Counted from the first letter of the stretch, positions 50,158 through 58,864 are shown. The stretch: 64,000 nucleotides of DNA from Hymenobacter polaris (GCF_012927305.1 NZ_JABBGH010000001.1:1550001-1614000); one strand, 5' to 3'. A program made the numbers and translations. The notes: a model not told the origin generated them from the sequence alone.

Positions 50158-51051
50158 CTACCAATCCTCCGCCAGCAGCCAGCCCAGCTTCAGCAAATCC
50201 AGCGCCCGCAGGCGGGGGCGGGCCGACAGCAGGTTGCGCTGCAGCTGGGGGCCTAGGGCCGCCAGCGCGGCGCGGGCGGGCGCGGCCAGCCCCAGTTGGC
50301 GCAGCCGGGTGGCCGCGCGCACTAGGCGGGTGCCGGTGCCCAGGCCGTCGGCGCGCAGCACCTGGGCCAGGTTGCGCACCGCCTGGCGGCTTTTGGCCAG
50401 AAACGCGGTCGCCGGCTCCAGGCCCGCATGCAGCACGGGGTTATCGAGGTGGCGCACCCCCAGGCCGGCCCGCGCCAGCTGCAGGCCCAGGCGGGTATCC
50501 TCGTGGCCGTAGCCGCTCAGGCGCTCGTCGAGCGGAAAGCGTAGCAGCACCTCCTTTTTAATTAGTGCATTATTGATGGCCAGCTGCCCGCCGGGGTCGC
50601 GCTGGCGCTCGGCGGCCGGGCGCATCTCGCGGGCGCGGCCGTAGCGCCAGCGCAGGTGCAGGGCCGGGTCGGCGGGCGGCGCGGCCTCGTAGGCCGTACC
50701 CCCAATCAGCACCGGCGCCCCTAGGGATAGCGCCGCGGCGTAGCGCGCCAAAAACTGGCCGTCGGGCAGGCGGCTGTCGTTGTCGAGCAGCAGCAGCCAC
50801 TCATGCGCGGCCTTGGCTGCCAGCGCGTTGCGCACGGCCGCGCGGCCCCCATTGGCCGGCAGCTCGGCGTAGCGCACGCCGGGCAGCGCCCCCAGGGGCC
50901 GGTGCCGCCGCCGAAATTCCTCGCCCGAGCCGTCGTCGAGCAGGCAGATTTCAACCGGGCCCGGCCAGGCCGCTAGCTGCGCCTGGAGCTCGGCCACCAG
51001 GGCGGTGGCGTCGTAGTTGTAGAGCGGGATGAGGATGGACAGGCCAGGCAT
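50158..51051 (-). CDS. Glycosyltransferase family 2
   Basis: A 297-residue GT-A enzyme. LSILIPLYNYDATALVAEL is the GT2 start, EICLLDDGSGEEFRR has the first Asp pair, WLLLLDNDSRLPDGQFL has the DxD-type metal site (DND), and SGYGHEDTRLGLQLARAGLGV corresponds to the ED motif of the acceptor region. The C-terminal part is amphipathic and rich in Leu, Ala and Arg. No membrane helix. ATG at 51051 is preferred over 51066 because it sits directly before the conserved strand. Acceptor unknown. Confidence 0.88.
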   Translation of the reverse strand: MPGLSILIPLYNYDATALVAELQAQLAAWPGPVEICLLDDGSGEEFRRRHRPLGALPGVRYAELPANGGRAAVRNALAAKAAHEWLLLLDNDSRLPDGQFLARYAAALSLGAPVLIGGTAYEAAPPADPALHLRWRYGRAREMRPAAERQRDPGGQLAINNALIKKEVLLRFPLDERLSGYGHEDTRLGLQLARAGLGVRHLDNPVLHAGLEPATAFLAKSRQAVRNLAQVLRADGLGTGTRLVRAATRLRQLGLAAPARAALAALGPQLQRNLLSARPRLRALDLLKLGWLLAEDW

Positions 51052-51150
51052 GCACCGTAACGCCAAGCGCCTGCTTGGCAGGTCAGTAAACGATTCGCCA
51101 GCGCGCGGCTGCCGCTTGGCGCGGCTGCTTCGCTCAGCAGAAGCCCGGCG

Positions 51151-51828
51151 CTACCGAGCCGCCGAATCCAGCAGCTGGCCGTCGCGGCAGGTGAGTACGC
51201 GGTGGGGGTACTTGTCGAGCAGCTGGAAGTTGTGGGTGGCCATCAGGATGGCCGTGCCCGCGTGGTTTATTTCCCGAAACAGCTCCATAATCTCCGTTGC
51301 CACTTCGGGGTCGAGGTTGCCCGTAGGCTCGTCGGCTAGCAGCACCAGCGGCTCGTTGAGCAGGGCGCGGGCAATGACTACGCGCTGCTGCTCGCCGCCC
51401 GAGAGGCGGTGCGGCAGCCGGTTGCCCACGTTGCTCAGCCCCACCTGCGTCAGCACTTCCTGCACCCGCTGCTGCCGCTTGGCCTTACCCCGCCAGCCGG
51501 TGGCGTTCAGCACAAAGTGCAGGTTATCAGCGACCGTGCGGTCGCCGAGCAGCTGAAAATCCTGAAACACGATGCCCAGCCGGCGGCGCAGGTAAGGCAC
51601 CTTGCCCTGGGGCAGGCGGCCCAGGGCGAAGCCCGCCACGGCGCCGCTGCCCGCGCCCAGTGGCAAGTCGGCATACAGCGTCTTGAGCAGCGACGACTTG
51701 CCCGAGCCGGTGCGCCCCACCAGGTAGGCAAACTCGCCCTTATCCAGCTCAAACGACACGCCTTCCAGTACCGCCCGCGCTTCCTGCGTAATGGTGGCCT
51801 CGCGCAACTCAACTACCGGCTCTGTCAT
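51151..51828 (-). CDS. ftsE: Cell division ATP-binding protein FtsE
   Basis: A 225-residue ABC ATPase. Walker A GRTGSGKSSLLK, Q-loop VFQDFQLLGDRTVADNLHF, signature LSGGEQQRVVIARALL, Walker B LVLLADEPTGNLDPE and H-loop ATHNFQLL. The text around them is that of FtsE, which with FtsX controls peptidoglycan hydrolases at division. No ftsX lies in the window; in Bacteroidota the two are often apart. The ATG at 51828 abuts a heptamer array. Confidence 0.92.
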   Translation of the reverse strand: MTEPVVELREATITQEARAVLEGVSFELDKGEFAYLVGRTGSGKSSLLKTLYADLPLGAGSGAVAGFALGRLPQGKVPYLRRRLGIVFQDFQLLGDRTVADNLHFVLNATGWRGKAKRQQRVQEVLTQVGLSNVGNRLPHRLSGGEQQRVVIARALLNEPLVLLADEPTGNLDPEVATEIMELFREINHAGTAILMATHNFQLLDKYPHRVLTCRDGQLLDSAAR

Positions 51829-51925
51829 AATGACTAATGACTAACGACTAATGACAATTTGCTAGTACTGAATAACTAATGACAGCTACCTGTCCGGTAA
51901 TTGGTCACTTATCATTCGTCACTAG
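51829..51925. repeat. Inverted heptamer arrays before ftsE
   Basis: On the minus strand CATTAGT, CGTTAGT, CATTAGT, CATT runs directly into the ftsE ATG. On the far side, GGTCACTTATCATTCGTCAC is an imperfect inverse. Same word family (GACTAAT) as at 1714-1888. Confidence 0.75.
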
Positions 51926-51928
51926 GCA

Positions 51929-52132
51929 CTATAATTCCAGCTTGCGCAGCTTGCCAAACTCCAGCTGCGCGATGAGGGCCGCCAGGGGTTCCTCGCGCCC
52001 TTCGAGGCCGTAGCGGTGCAAGTCTTTGAGCGGCCGGTCGGCCCGGAAGTACGCGATGAGCACAAACTGCTCGTCGCGCAGCTGGATGTAGTCAGGTATC
52101 TTGGCCTTGCCCTTTACTTTAATGATGTACAT
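51929..52132 (-). CDS. Short conserved-looking protein of unknown function
   Basis: A 67-residue protein MYIIKVKGKAKIPDYIQLRDEQ, then FVLIAYFRADRPLKDLHRYG and a basic LRKLEL tail. It has no membrane helix and reads as a compact alpha/beta domain. The length, the codon use and the exact TAGCTTTG promoter 48 nt upstream support a real gene; I believe similar short proteins occur beside ftsE in other Cytophagales, but this is from memory. ftsE follows after 100 nt of repeat array. Confidence 0.65.
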   Translation of the reverse strand: MYIIKVKGKAKIPDYIQLRDEQFVLIAYFRADRPLKDLHRYGLEGREEPLAALIAQLEFGKLRKLEL

Positions 52133-52180
52133 GGGTGTTGGGCTAATTTGGGAACACCGAGCCACCTAAAAAAGCCGGCC

Positions 52181-52188
52181 CAAAGCTA
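52181..52188 (-). promoter_or_regulatory. -7 box for the 67-residue protein gene
   Basis: TAGCTTTG on the minus strand, exact consensus, 48 nt before the ATG at 52132. It lies between the SRP RNA 3' end and the gene. Confidence 0.6.
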
Positions 52189-52264
52189 CGCGCTGGCTGC
52201 CTACTGAGCGGGCAGGAGCGCGGCTCGGGGCCGGCTGGAAACCATTAGGAAAAGACAAAAAAAA

Positions 52265-52352
52265 GCGAGCCAAAATCGCACCGCTCAACCACCTACCCTT
52301 GCTGCCTTCCGGCCCTGGGGGAGTTCAGCAGGAGCTGGTCGTTCTGACTCGC
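52265..52352 (-). ncRNA. ffs: Signal recognition particle RNA (4.5S type)
   Basis: On the minus strand the apical loop contains GGCCGGAAGGCAGCAAGGGTA-like sequence (GCCGGAAGGCAGCAAGG), the Ffh-binding loop of bacterial small SRP RNAs. The ends GCGAGTC (52352-52346) and GGCTCGC (52271-52265) pair, closing a single long hairpin of about 88 nt, followed by an eight-U run (52264-52257) as terminator. Promoter box TATCTTTG at 52365-52358 predicts a start at about 52352. Its protein partner Ffh is at 22990-24360. Confidence 0.92.
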
Positions 52353-52357
52353 CGCTG

Positions 52358-52365
52358 CAAAGATA
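52358..52365 (-). promoter_or_regulatory. -7 box for the SRP RNA
   Basis: TATCTTTG on the minus strand, exact match, about 5 nt before the predicted RNA 5' end. The 9-mer repeat element ends 3 nt upstream of the box. Confidence 0.75.
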
Positions 52366-52368
52366 GAC

Positions 52369-52428
52369 CGCAGATTTAACAGATTTAACGGATTGCGCGG
52401 ATACGCTTGCTGCGCAAGCTGACTACGC
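52369..52428 (-). repeat. 9-mer repeat element, copy 3 (SRP RNA)
   Basis: On the minus strand: GCGTAGTCAGC, hairpin TTGCGCAGCAA, GCGTATCCGCGC, AATCCGTTA, AATCTGTTA, AATCTGCG, then GTC and the TATCTTTG box. Same orientation relative to the transcript as at rsmA, ffh, guaA and dcd, although the downstream gene is non-coding. Confidence 0.9.
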
Positions 52429-52538
52429 GGGCGTTTTTAGTTAGGGGATAAGCAGTTATGAGCAGTTAATTTTTTGTGGGTGCGCTTCGTTTAGGGGCAG
52501 GTAGTGGCGCGATTGTGGGCCGAGCCCGTGAAATAAGG

Positions 52539-52546
52539 TACTTTTG
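52539..52546 (+). promoter_or_regulatory. -7 box for guaA
   Basis: TACTTTTG, exact match, with a TTG 23 nt upstream (52513-52515). It gives a leader of about 125 nt that contains a GCTGGCCC/GGGCCAGC hairpin centred on CCTAGG (about 52569-52587) and the 9-mer element. The remaining sequence at 52429-52538 shows no gene. Confidence 0.6.
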
Positions 52547-52619
52547 CAGCGGGTACGTAAGGCCGTCTGCTGGCCCCTAGGGCCAGCAAATCCAACTAAA
52601 CTGCCCGCCCCCGCCTACC

Positions 52620-52673
52620 CGCGTCGTCAGCTTGCCACCGGCAAGCGTATCCGTTAAATCCGTTAAATCTGCG
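52620..52673 (+). repeat. Start-codon-abutting 9-mer repeat element, copy 4 (guaA)
   Basis: CGCGTCGTCAGC, hairpin TTGCCACCGGCAA, GCGTATCCGTTA, AATCCGTTA, AATCTGCG, then GTC and the guaA TTG start. A slightly shorter version of the element seen at rsmA and ffh. Confidence 0.9.
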
Positions 52674-52676
52674 GTC

Positions 52677-54227
52677 TTGGAGCAACTTATCATTCTTGAT
52701 TTCGGCTCGCAGTACACCCAGCTCATTGCCCGGCGCATCCGCGAGCTGCACGTGTTCTGCGAAATTCACCCCTACACCCACGCCCCCCAGCTAGCCGAGC
52801 GCCTGCGCGCCGGCGACGACAGCCTGCGGGGCGTCATTCTGTCCGGCTCGCCCTGCTCGGTGCGCGAGGCCGACGCCCCCAACCCCGACCTAGGGGGCAT
52901 TTTGGGCCGGGTGCCGGTGCTGGGCATTTGCTACGGGGCGCAGTTGCTGGCCCACCAGGCGGGTGGCGAGGTGCTGCCGGCCACCATCCGCGAGTACGGC
53001 CGCGCTCGCCTCAGCAGCCTCGACGGCGAGTCGCCACTGCTGGCCGGGCTGCACCAGGACACGCAGGTGTGGATGTCGCACGGCGACACGATTAAGACCC
53101 TGCCGGCTGACTATGAGGTAATTGCCAGCACGCCCGAGGTGGCCGTGGCCGCCTACAAGCTGCCCGGCCAGCCCACCTACGGCATCCAATTTCACCCCGA
53201 GGTGACGCACTCGACCGAGGGCAAGCAACTGCTCGAAAACTTCGTGGTGGGCATCTGCGGGTGCGCACAAAGCTGGACGCCCGACCACTTCGTGGACTCG
53301 ATGGTGGAGGCGCTGCAGAACACCATTGGGCCCGACGACCAGGTTATCCTAGGGCTCTCGGGCGGGGTGGATAGCTCGGTGGCGGCGCTGCTGCTGCACC
53401 GCGCCATCGGGCCGCGGCTGCACGGCATCTTCGTGGATAACGGGCTGCTGCGCCAAAACGAGTTTGCCCAGGTGCTGCAGGCCTACGAGGGTCTGGGGCT
53501 GAACGTGACCGGCGTGCAGGCCGCACCCGAGTTCTACGCCGCCCTGGCCGGCCTGAGCGACCCCGAGGCCAAGCGCAAGGCCATCGGGCGCACGTTTATC
53601 GAGGTATTTGACCGCGAGGCGCAGAAGGTGCAGGGTGCCCGCTGGCTGGCCCAGGGCACCATCTACCCCGACGTGATTGAGTCGGTATCGGTGAAGGGCC
53701 CGGCCGTGACCATCAAGAGCCACCACAACGTGGGCGGCCTGCCCGAGAAGATGAACCTAAAGATTGTGGAGCCGTTGCGCATGCTCTTTAAGGACGAGGT
53801 GCGCGAGGTGGGCGCCGCCCTAGGGCTGCCCGAGGTCATTCTGCACCGCCACCCCTTCCCCGGCCCCGGCCTGGGTATCCGCATCCTGGGCGACATCACG
53901 CCCGAGAAGGTAGACCTGCTGCAACGCGCTGATGGCGTGTTTATTAGTCTTCTGAAAGAGCGCGGCCTTTACGATACCACCTGGCAGGCGGGCGCCATCC
54001 TGCTGCCCGTGCAGAGCGTGGGCGTGATGGGCGACGAGCGCACCTACGAGCGCGTGGTGGCCCTGCGCGCCGTGACGAGCGTGGACGGCATGACCGCCGA
54101 CTGGGCCCACCTGCCCTACGACTTCCTAGCCGAAGTCAGCAACAAGATTATCAACCAGGTGCGCGGCATCAACCGCGTGGTGTACGACATCAGTAGCAAG
54201 CCCCCGGCCACCATTGAGTGGGAGTAG
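52677..54227 (+). CDS. guaA: GMP synthase (glutamine-hydrolysing)
   Basis: A 516-residue enzyme that converts XMP to GMP. GATase domain: [21 protein letters not shown], nucleophile Cys in [12 protein letters not shown], His-Glu in [14 protein letters not shown]-pyrophosphatase domain: [18 protein letters not shown] (PP-loop). Dimerisation domain: [16 protein letters not shown] and the ending [17 protein letters not shown]. The start is TTG at 52677, giving (M)EQLIILDFG; the frame is open to 52632 but that part is the 9-mer repeat. The last base of the stop codon begins a 49-bp inverted repeat. Confidence 0.97.
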   Translation: MEQLIILDFGSQYTQLIARRIRELHVFCEIHPYTHAPQLAERLRAGDDSLRGVILSGSPCSVREADAPNPDLGGILGRVPVLGICYGAQLLAHQAGGEVLPATIREYGRARLSSLDGESPLLAGLHQDTQVWMSHGDTIKTLPADYEVIASTPEVAVAAYKLPGQPTYGIQFHPEVTHSTEGKQLLENFVVGICGCAQSWTPDHFVDSMVEALQNTIGPDDQVILGLSGGVDSSVAALLLHRAIGPRLHGIFVDNGLLRQNEFAQVLQAYEGLGLNVTGVQAAPEFYAALAGLSDPEAKRKAIGRTFIEVFDREAQKVQGARWLAQGTIYPDVIESVSVKGPAVTIKSHHNVGGLPEKMNLKIVEPLRMLFKDEVREVGAALGLPEVILHRHPFPGPGLGIRILGDITPEKVDLLQRADGVFISLLKERGLYDTTWQAGAILLPVQSVGVMGDERTYERVVALRAVTSVDGMTADWAHLPYDFLAEVSNKIINQVRGINRVVYDISSKPPATIEWE

Positions 54228-54393
54228 ACCACTGATTAGCACGGATTTAAGCGGATTGCACGGATTTTGTGGACGCCGCCGAAGGGCACCCACTCAAAAC
54301 ACTTTGCCTGCTGCGCTCGAAACACCGAAACACAAGAGAAGAATCGTCCACAAAATCCGTGCAATCCGCTTAAATCCGTGCTAATCAGTGGTC
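54227..54393. repeat. Perfect 49-bp inverted repeat spanning the guaA-GATase gap
   Basis: Left arm 54227-54275 (GACCACTGATTAGCACGG, then ATTTAAGCGGATTGCACGG and ATTTTGTGGACG) and its exact inverse at 54345-54393, with a 69-nt spacer. The arms are made of 9-10-mers related to AATCCGTGC. The left arm starts at the last base of the guaA stop and the right arm contains the GTG start (54388) of the next gene, so the element fills the whole gap. Confidence 0.9.
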
Positions 54394-55104
54394 TGGCATT
54401 GCTTGCAACATATGCCTGATGAGGGGCCCGGCCATGCCGCCGAGTGGCTGGCCGCGCACGGCCATACGCTGACCTTCACCAAGCTATTTGAGCCCGACCC
54501 GGTTTTTCCGGCCCTAGGGGCGTTTGATGGGCTGCTGGTGCTGGGTGGGGCCATGAGCGTACACGACAAGGCCGCGTTTCCGTGGCTAGCGGCCGAAAAG
54601 GCCTTTCTGCACGAAGCCTTGCGGGCGGGCAAGCTCACGCTGGCCATTTGCCTGGGGGCGCAGCTAGTGGCCGAGGCCCTGGGGGGCGAGGTGCGGCGCA
54701 ACCCGGCGCCGGAAATCGGCTTCTGGACGGTGCGCTTCGCGGCCAAGGCCCTGAGCCACCCGCTACTACGCGGCTGGCCCGATAAAGCCACAGTGCTGCA
54801 CTGGCACTTCGATACGTTTACGGTGCCGCCGGGCGCAGTGAGGGTGGGCCTGTCTGCGGGCTGCGCAGCGCAGGGCTTCGTGTGGGGCGATGGGGTGGTT
54901 GGCTTGCAGTTTCACCCCGAAATGACGGCGGAAATGGTGGAGCAGCTGCTGGCCTTCGAAAACCACGAGACGGCCGAAGAGCAGGAGTTTGTACAAACGG
55001 CCGCCCAGATTCGCCGCAAGCTGAAATCGGTGTGGAAAGGCCGGCTGCTGCTAGCGCAGCTGCTGCAAAACCTAGTGGCGCTGCACGAGCGCGAAGCCGG
55101 CTAG
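54388..55104 (+). CDS. Class I glutamine amidotransferase-like protein
   Basis: A 238-residue protein of the stand-alone GATase1 (GMP synthase-like, COG0518) group. N-terminus VWHCLQHMPDEGPGHAAEWLAAHGH matches family members that begin with HCLQHxPFEGPG; the catalytic Cys is in LAICLGAQLVAEALGG, and His and Glu in GLQFHPEMTAEMVEQ. The start must lie before HCLQH, so GTG at 54388, inside the inverted repeat, is chosen; the ATG at 54412 would cut the first strand. It follows guaA in the same direction but is not its subunit. Confidence 0.88.
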   Translation: MVWHCLQHMPDEGPGHAAEWLAAHGHTLTFTKLFEPDPVFPALGAFDGLLVLGGAMSVHDKAAFPWLAAEKAFLHEALRAGKLTLAICLGAQLVAEALGGEVRRNPAPEIGFWTVRFAAKALSHPLLRGWPDKATVLHWHFDTFTVPPGAVRVGLSAGCAAQGFVWGDGVVGLQFHPEMTAEMVEQLLAFENHETAEEQEFVQTAAQIRRKLKSVWKGRLLLAQLLQNLVALHEREAG

Positions 55105-55156
55105 CCACCCGGCGCAGAGCCCTAGGGTGCCCGCCGGCCACTTCGGCAGCCGGTGG

Positions 55157-55187
55157 TTGGGCGGCGGCAAGCCGGGCGCTAGTTTTG
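55157..55187 (+). promoter_or_regulatory. Complete promoter for the GT39-like gene
   Basis: TTG at 55157-55159, 20-nt spacer and TAGTTTTG at 55180-55187: both Bacteroidota promoter parts. It gives a 28-nt leader to ATG 55220 and rules out the longer frame from 55127. Confidence 0.75.
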
Positions 55188-55219
55188 CGCTAGCTCTTCG
55201 CCCGCTGTTTATTAAGTTC

Positions 55220-56761
55220 ATGCGCCGCCACCTGCCTCTGCTCTTCGCCTTGGTTAAATTTATTTCGGGCTTGCTGCTGGCGGGCTACGGGCGCTACGAG
55301 CTGCACCGCGACGAGTACCTCTACCTCGACTACGGGCGGCACCTGGCCTGGGGCTACCTGGAGGTGCCGCCGCTTACGGCGCTGCAGAGCTGGGTGAGCC
55401 TAGGGCTAGGCGGCGGCTTTTTTTGGGTGAAGCTATGGCCGCTGCTCTGGGGCGCGGGCACGGTGTATGTGGTGGTGCTACTGGCGCGGCGGCTGGGCGG
55501 CGGGACCTGGGCGCAGGCGCTGGCGGGCGTGTGCTACCTGTGCGCCGCCTACGGCCGGCTCAACCTGCTGTTTCAGCCCAATTCGTTTGAGGTACTGAGC
55601 TTTACGCTGGCTACCTACTTGCTGGTGCGCTACCAGCAGCCCGACGGCCGGCCGCGCCACTTGTACTGGCTGGGGGTGGTGCTGGGGCTGGGCGTGCTCA
55701 ATAAGTTTACGACGTTTTTCTTTGGCGCGGCCGTGGTGGGCGCGCTGCTCGTGGCCGCGCCGCGCACGCTGCGGCAGGGGGCTTTTTGGCGGGCGGCGGC
55801 CCTAGGGCTGCTGGTGGCCTCCCCCACCCTGCTGTGGCAAGTAGCGCACGGGCTGCCCTTCCGCCACCACATGGCCCTGCTGCACAGCAGCCAGCTGGTG
55901 CACGTCAGCGCCGCCGATTTCTGGCGCGACCAGCTGCTGCAGTGCGCGGCGGCGCTGCTGGTGTGGGTGCCGGGGCTGGGCGCCGCGCTGCTGGGCCGGC
56001 CCCAGCCCGCGGCGCGGGTAGTGGGGCTGGTGTACGCGGGCGGCCTATTGATTTTGACGCTGCTGCACGGCAAAAGCTACTATGCCCTAGGCTATTACCC
56101 GGCCTTGTTTGCGGTGGGGGCGGTGTGGTGGCAGGCGCAGCTGGCCGGCGGCAGTTGGGCGGCCCGGCTGGGCCAGGTGGCGTTGCTGGTGCTGCCGGTA
56201 CTGCTCAACGTGCGGGTGGCGCCCATCATCTACCCGGTGCTACCGCCGGCTCGCATGGCGGCCCTGGGGCAGCAGCCGTTTTATCAGAAAATCGGCGTTT
56301 TCCGCGGCAACGACGGCCGCACCCGCCCCCTGCCCCAGGACTACGCCGACATGCTGGGCTGGCAGGAGCTGGGCGACAAGGTGTACCGGGCCTACCAGGC
56401 GCTGCCCGCCGCCACCCGCGCCAATACCCTCATCAAGTGCGACAACTACGGCCAAGCCGGCGCCATCAACTACTACAACCGCGGCCGCCACCTACCCGCC
56501 GCTACTAGCTTCAATGGCAGCTACTTATACTGGTTTCCGCCGGTGCAGCCTTGGCCGCAAATGCTGCTGGTAGGCGAGGGCAACCCGGCCCATCTGGTGC
56601 CCTACTTCCGGGAGCTGCGCCAGGTGGGCGAAATCACAAACCCCTACGCGCTCGGAAAGGGTACTACCATCTACCTGGCCCTAGGCCCCACGCCGGCCCT
56701 GCTGGCCTTGGTGCGGGCTGAGCGGGCCCAGGAGCTAGCCGCCTGGGAGGGTGGGCGGTAG
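55220..56761 (+). CDS. Membrane glycosyltransferase, GT39/ArnT-like (GT-C fold)
   Basis: A 513-residue polytopic protein with about ten helices. After the first helix comes YGRYELHRDEYLYLDYGRHLAWGYLEVPPLTALQSW; the Asp-Glu in the first periplasmic loop is the catalytic motif of GT39/GT83 enzymes that use polyprenyl-phosphate sugars. Further family text: AQALAGVCYLCAAYGRLNLLFQPNSFEVLSFTLATYLLVRY and LHGKSYYALGYYPALFAVGAVWW. It should transfer a sugar on the periplasmic side to a lipid, glycan or protein. The start at 55220 is set by the promoter. No acceptor gene is adjacent. Confidence 0.88.
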   Translation: MRRHLPLLFALVKFISGLLLAGYGRYELHRDEYLYLDYGRHLAWGYLEVPPLTALQSWVSLGLGGGFFWVKLWPLLWGAGTVYVVVLLARRLGGGTWAQALAGVCYLCAAYGRLNLLFQPNSFEVLSFTLATYLLVRYQQPDGRPRHLYWLGVVLGLGVLNKFTTFFFGAAVVGALLVAAPRTLRQGAFWRAAALGLLVASPTLLWQVAHGLPFRHHMALLHSSQLVHVSAADFWRDQLLQCAAALLVWVPGLGAALLGRPQPAARVVGLVYAGGLLILTLLHGKSYYALGYYPALFAVGAVWWQAQLAGGSWAARLGQVALLVLPVLLNVRVAPIIYPVLPPARMAALGQQPFYQKIGVFRGNDGRTRPLPQDYADMLGWQELGDKVYRAYQALPAATRANTLIKCDNYGQAGAINYYNRGRHLPAATSFNGSYLYWFPPVQPWPQMLLVGEGNPAHLVPYFRELRQVGEITNPYALGKGTTIYLALGPTPALLALVRAERAQELAAWEGGR

Positions 56762-56871
56762 CAATAATGCGCTGAGTGGCTCGCCTCCGGCGGCAAGCAA
56801 CTCCGCTTCAAAATGGGCTTGGGCAAGCAAACGGCCCCTAGGGTGCTGGTGGCCGCGCTGGCCGCGTTCGG

Positions 56872-57663
56872 TTACCGGCTTGCTTCGGCCGCGTTGTATC
56901 CTTCCGCTTCCCAGGCTTGCAGGTAGCGGGCGTAGCGGTCATTTTGCTTCTTTTGGCCCAGCATCTGGAGCGCCAGGGTTACCGCCGCCAGGCACGTGAA
57001 GATGCTTTTGGTGTTTCGATGTTGCCACCGCAGCCAAAGGTCGACTGCTACCAGCAGCACCATGCACGTCAGTAGTATGGTACCGGCCTTGCGCGCCAGT
57101 AGGGTCGGCCGGTAGGTAATGGGGTATGCCGCCTGCCGGTTGTGCCGCCCGATGTAGCGGCACAGGTACGCCAGGGCTAAATCGGGGCGCAGGTCGCTTT
57201 CGTCGTTAAACAGCTTTTTCTCCAAAAAAATGAAGGCCTCCGTATTGCCCTGACTATCCCAGAGCTTCAGCCGGTAGCCGTCCCCGATAAAATTGCCCAG
57301 CAAAAACTCAACTTGGTATGCCGCTAAGTCGGCCCACGCGGCCTGGTATTGCTTGTCGCTGGCCTGCAGAAATATCCCTAGGGGCGTGAACATGAGCAAA
57401 GCCGGCTTGATGTAGGCGCTTCGACACCCGTACATACTGGCAAAAGGCAACAGGAAAAAGAGTAAGGCTGGCAGCCACAAGACGTTTTCTTTTGGGCCTA
57501 GCACCCAGGCCAAAGCCGCGGTCAGCAAGCCACTGCCCACGAAGCTGGCTAGTATGTAGCCAAGCGCTCGTTGCCGGTGATACAGCTGGCCGACTACCGT
57601 AACCGTTTCCGCCGGGGAGGCAGCGGGGTCAAGTACCGAAGAATTATTCGTGACCGCTTCCAT
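56872..57663 (-). CDS. Membrane protein of unknown function
   Basis: A 263-residue protein with four likely helices: LGYILASFVGSGLLTAALAW, VLWLPALLFFLLPFASMYG, AGTILLTCMVLLVAVDLWL and SIFTCLAAVTLALQML. Between the pairs is a soluble part with QYQAAWADLAAYQVEFLLGNFIGDGYRLKLWD. No family recognised. GC content is lower than that of neighbouring genes. The reading frame is clean and ends at 56872, and the ATG at 57663 is the only plausible start. Confidence 0.65.
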   Translation of the reverse strand: MEAVTNNSSVLDPAASPAETVTVVGQLYHRQRALGYILASFVGSGLLTAALAWVLGPKENVLWLPALLFFLLPFASMYGCRSAYIKPALLMFTPLGIFLQASDKQYQAAWADLAAYQVEFLLGNFIGDGYRLKLWDSQGNTEAFIFLEKKLFNDESDLRPDLALAYLCRYIGRHNRQAAYPITYRPTLLARKAGTILLTCMVLLVAVDLWLRWQHRNTKSIFTCLAAVTLALQMLGQKKQNDRYARYLQAWEAEGYNAAEASR

Positions 57664-57771
57664 GTAGCCGCTAGTAGATACTCTCCTCCCGCATCACAGC
57701 CAGCGGGATACTGGCAGGCTGATACAGGGGGCGTTTGGTAAAGCTCTAGCACGATTCTGAAATACCGATGT

Positions 57772-57957
57772 ATGCGGCTCGGCCCTACTGAATTAGTAGC
57801 TATATACCTCGGTTTAACATACCTAGGTTACTCTGACGCACTAGCCTTGAAGGAGCCAACTGCCGCGGTTTTCGGCTGGTTTCTAGCTAGTTATTCCAAA
57901 CTAAAAGCAGCAAAACCGCTCGCACTGCGGGCTATTCAATCGCGGCCGACCTCCTAG
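57772..57957 (+). CDS. Possible small protein or gene remnant
   Basis: A 61-residue frame, MRLGPTELVAIYLGLTYLGYSDALALKEP..., in the 310-nt space between two minus-strand genes. It has no recognisable promoter or family and its composition is not clearly coding. It may be a remnant. The rest of 57664-57973 shows nothing. Confidence 0.25.
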   Translation: MRLGPTELVAIYLGLTYLGYSDALALKEPTAAVFGWFLASYSKLKAAKPLALRAIQSRPTS

Positions 57958-57973
57958 GGCATTACGCCTCCAG

Positions 57974-58675
57974 TTACCCCTCGTTTTCCACCGCTACCTC
58001 CACCCGGCCCAGCAGGCGCACGGTGGCGTAGGCGATGAGCAGGAAGGCCCAGAAAACCACCGTCACGCCCCAGGTCTGCCAGTTGTGAAAGGGGTGCAGG
58101 ATGCGCTGTACGATGTCGTAGAACAGGGAGAAGGGGTTGCTGAGGATGTCCCAGGAGTTGAAGCGCAGGTAGCGGCCCAGGTACACCCCGAAGGCGCTGA
58201 GGCCCAGGGCTACCGTGGCAAAGCTCCAGCCCACCCAGAAGCCTAGGCGCTGGCGCACCAGCGCGTGCATGTCGAGTAGCGAGGCGAAGGCCAGCATCAG
58301 CCCGTTCCAGGCACACGACATGATGAGGGCTAGGTCGTACCAGTAGGGCACGCCGGGGTGCGGCTCGAGGTGGAAGAGGTCGGTGACGAGGTAGGGCGCG
58401 TTGGGGAAGAACAGCAGCCACATCAGCCCCACCGGCAGCAGCAGCCGGGCCTTGGGGGCGCGGGCCGCTAGGTGCAGCGCCGCGCTCAGGGCAAAGGGGA
58501 TGGCTGCCAAAAACAAATTCCAGAGCAGGAAAACGAACTGCCACTGCCGCGTGATAGCCACCCGCGCCGCGATGAGGGCGAAGCTGAGGGCCAGCGACAG
58601 CCCCAGGGCCAGCAGCAGCGGCAGGCGGTGGCGCAGGGTGGGCGACGAAAACGGCAACGGCATGGTAGTCAACAT
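57974..58675 (-). CDS. DUF1361 domain-containing membrane protein
   Basis: A 233-residue protein with about six helices. The DUF1361 pattern is visible: RQWQFVFLLWNLFLAAIPFALS, LLPVGLMWLLFFPNAPYLVTDLFHL (the conserved FFPNAPYLVTDL), PYWYDLALIMSCAWNGLMLAFASL and FGVYLGRYLRFNSWDIL. Function unknown. The frame is open to 58714, but a TACTTTCG box (one mismatch) at 58710-58703 lies there, so ATG at 58675 (or 58663) is preferred. Confidence 0.88.
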   Translation of the reverse strand: MLTTMPLPFSSPTLRHRLPLLLALGLSLALSFALIAARVAITRQWQFVFLLWNLFLAAIPFALSAALHLAARAPKARLLLPVGLMWLLFFPNAPYLVTDLFHLEPHPGVPYWYDLALIMSCAWNGLMLAFASLLDMHALVRQRLGFWVGWSFATVALGLSAFGVYLGRYLRFNSWDILSNPFSLFYDIVQRILHPFHNWQTWGVTVVFWAFLLIAYATVRLLGRVEVAVENEG

Positions 58676-58745
58676 CGGCGGGCGGCGGTTGGTTGAGATA
58701 TGCGAAAGTAGCAACCAACGCCAGTGAGGTAGGCGAGCGAAGTAG

Positions 58746-58864
58746 AAAGACCGTCATGCTCATCTGGCGTCCGCTTGCCGAAGCATCTCACTAGCAAGCA
58801 TCTGGTTGTCGTTGGTTAATGAAGTGAGCAAGATGCTTCGGCAAGCTCCGCCTGACCGCCTTTT
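58746..58864. repeat. MITE-like palindromic element, family A, decayed copy
   Basis: Left arm AGACCGTCATGCTCATCTGG, CGTCCGCTTGCCGAAGCATC; right arm GATGCTTCGGCAAGCTCC, GCCTGACCGCC, followed by TTTTC. It lies between the divergent DUF1361 and TPR genes. The 309-nt gap also holds the two promoter boxes (58703-58710 minus, 58934-58941 plus). Confidence 0.8.

Noticed and set aside
56762..56871. Short sequence after the GT39-like gene with an ATG-led frame (MGLGKQTAPRVLVAALAAFG)
   Set aside because: The frame continues antisense into the next gene and stops soon. It has no promoter or family match; a remnant cannot be shown.
57976..58763. A second minus-strand frame over the DUF1361 gene
   Set aside because: The DUF1361 frame has the conserved FFPNAPYLVTDL block and membrane helices; the alternative frame gives Pro/Arg-rich sequence.
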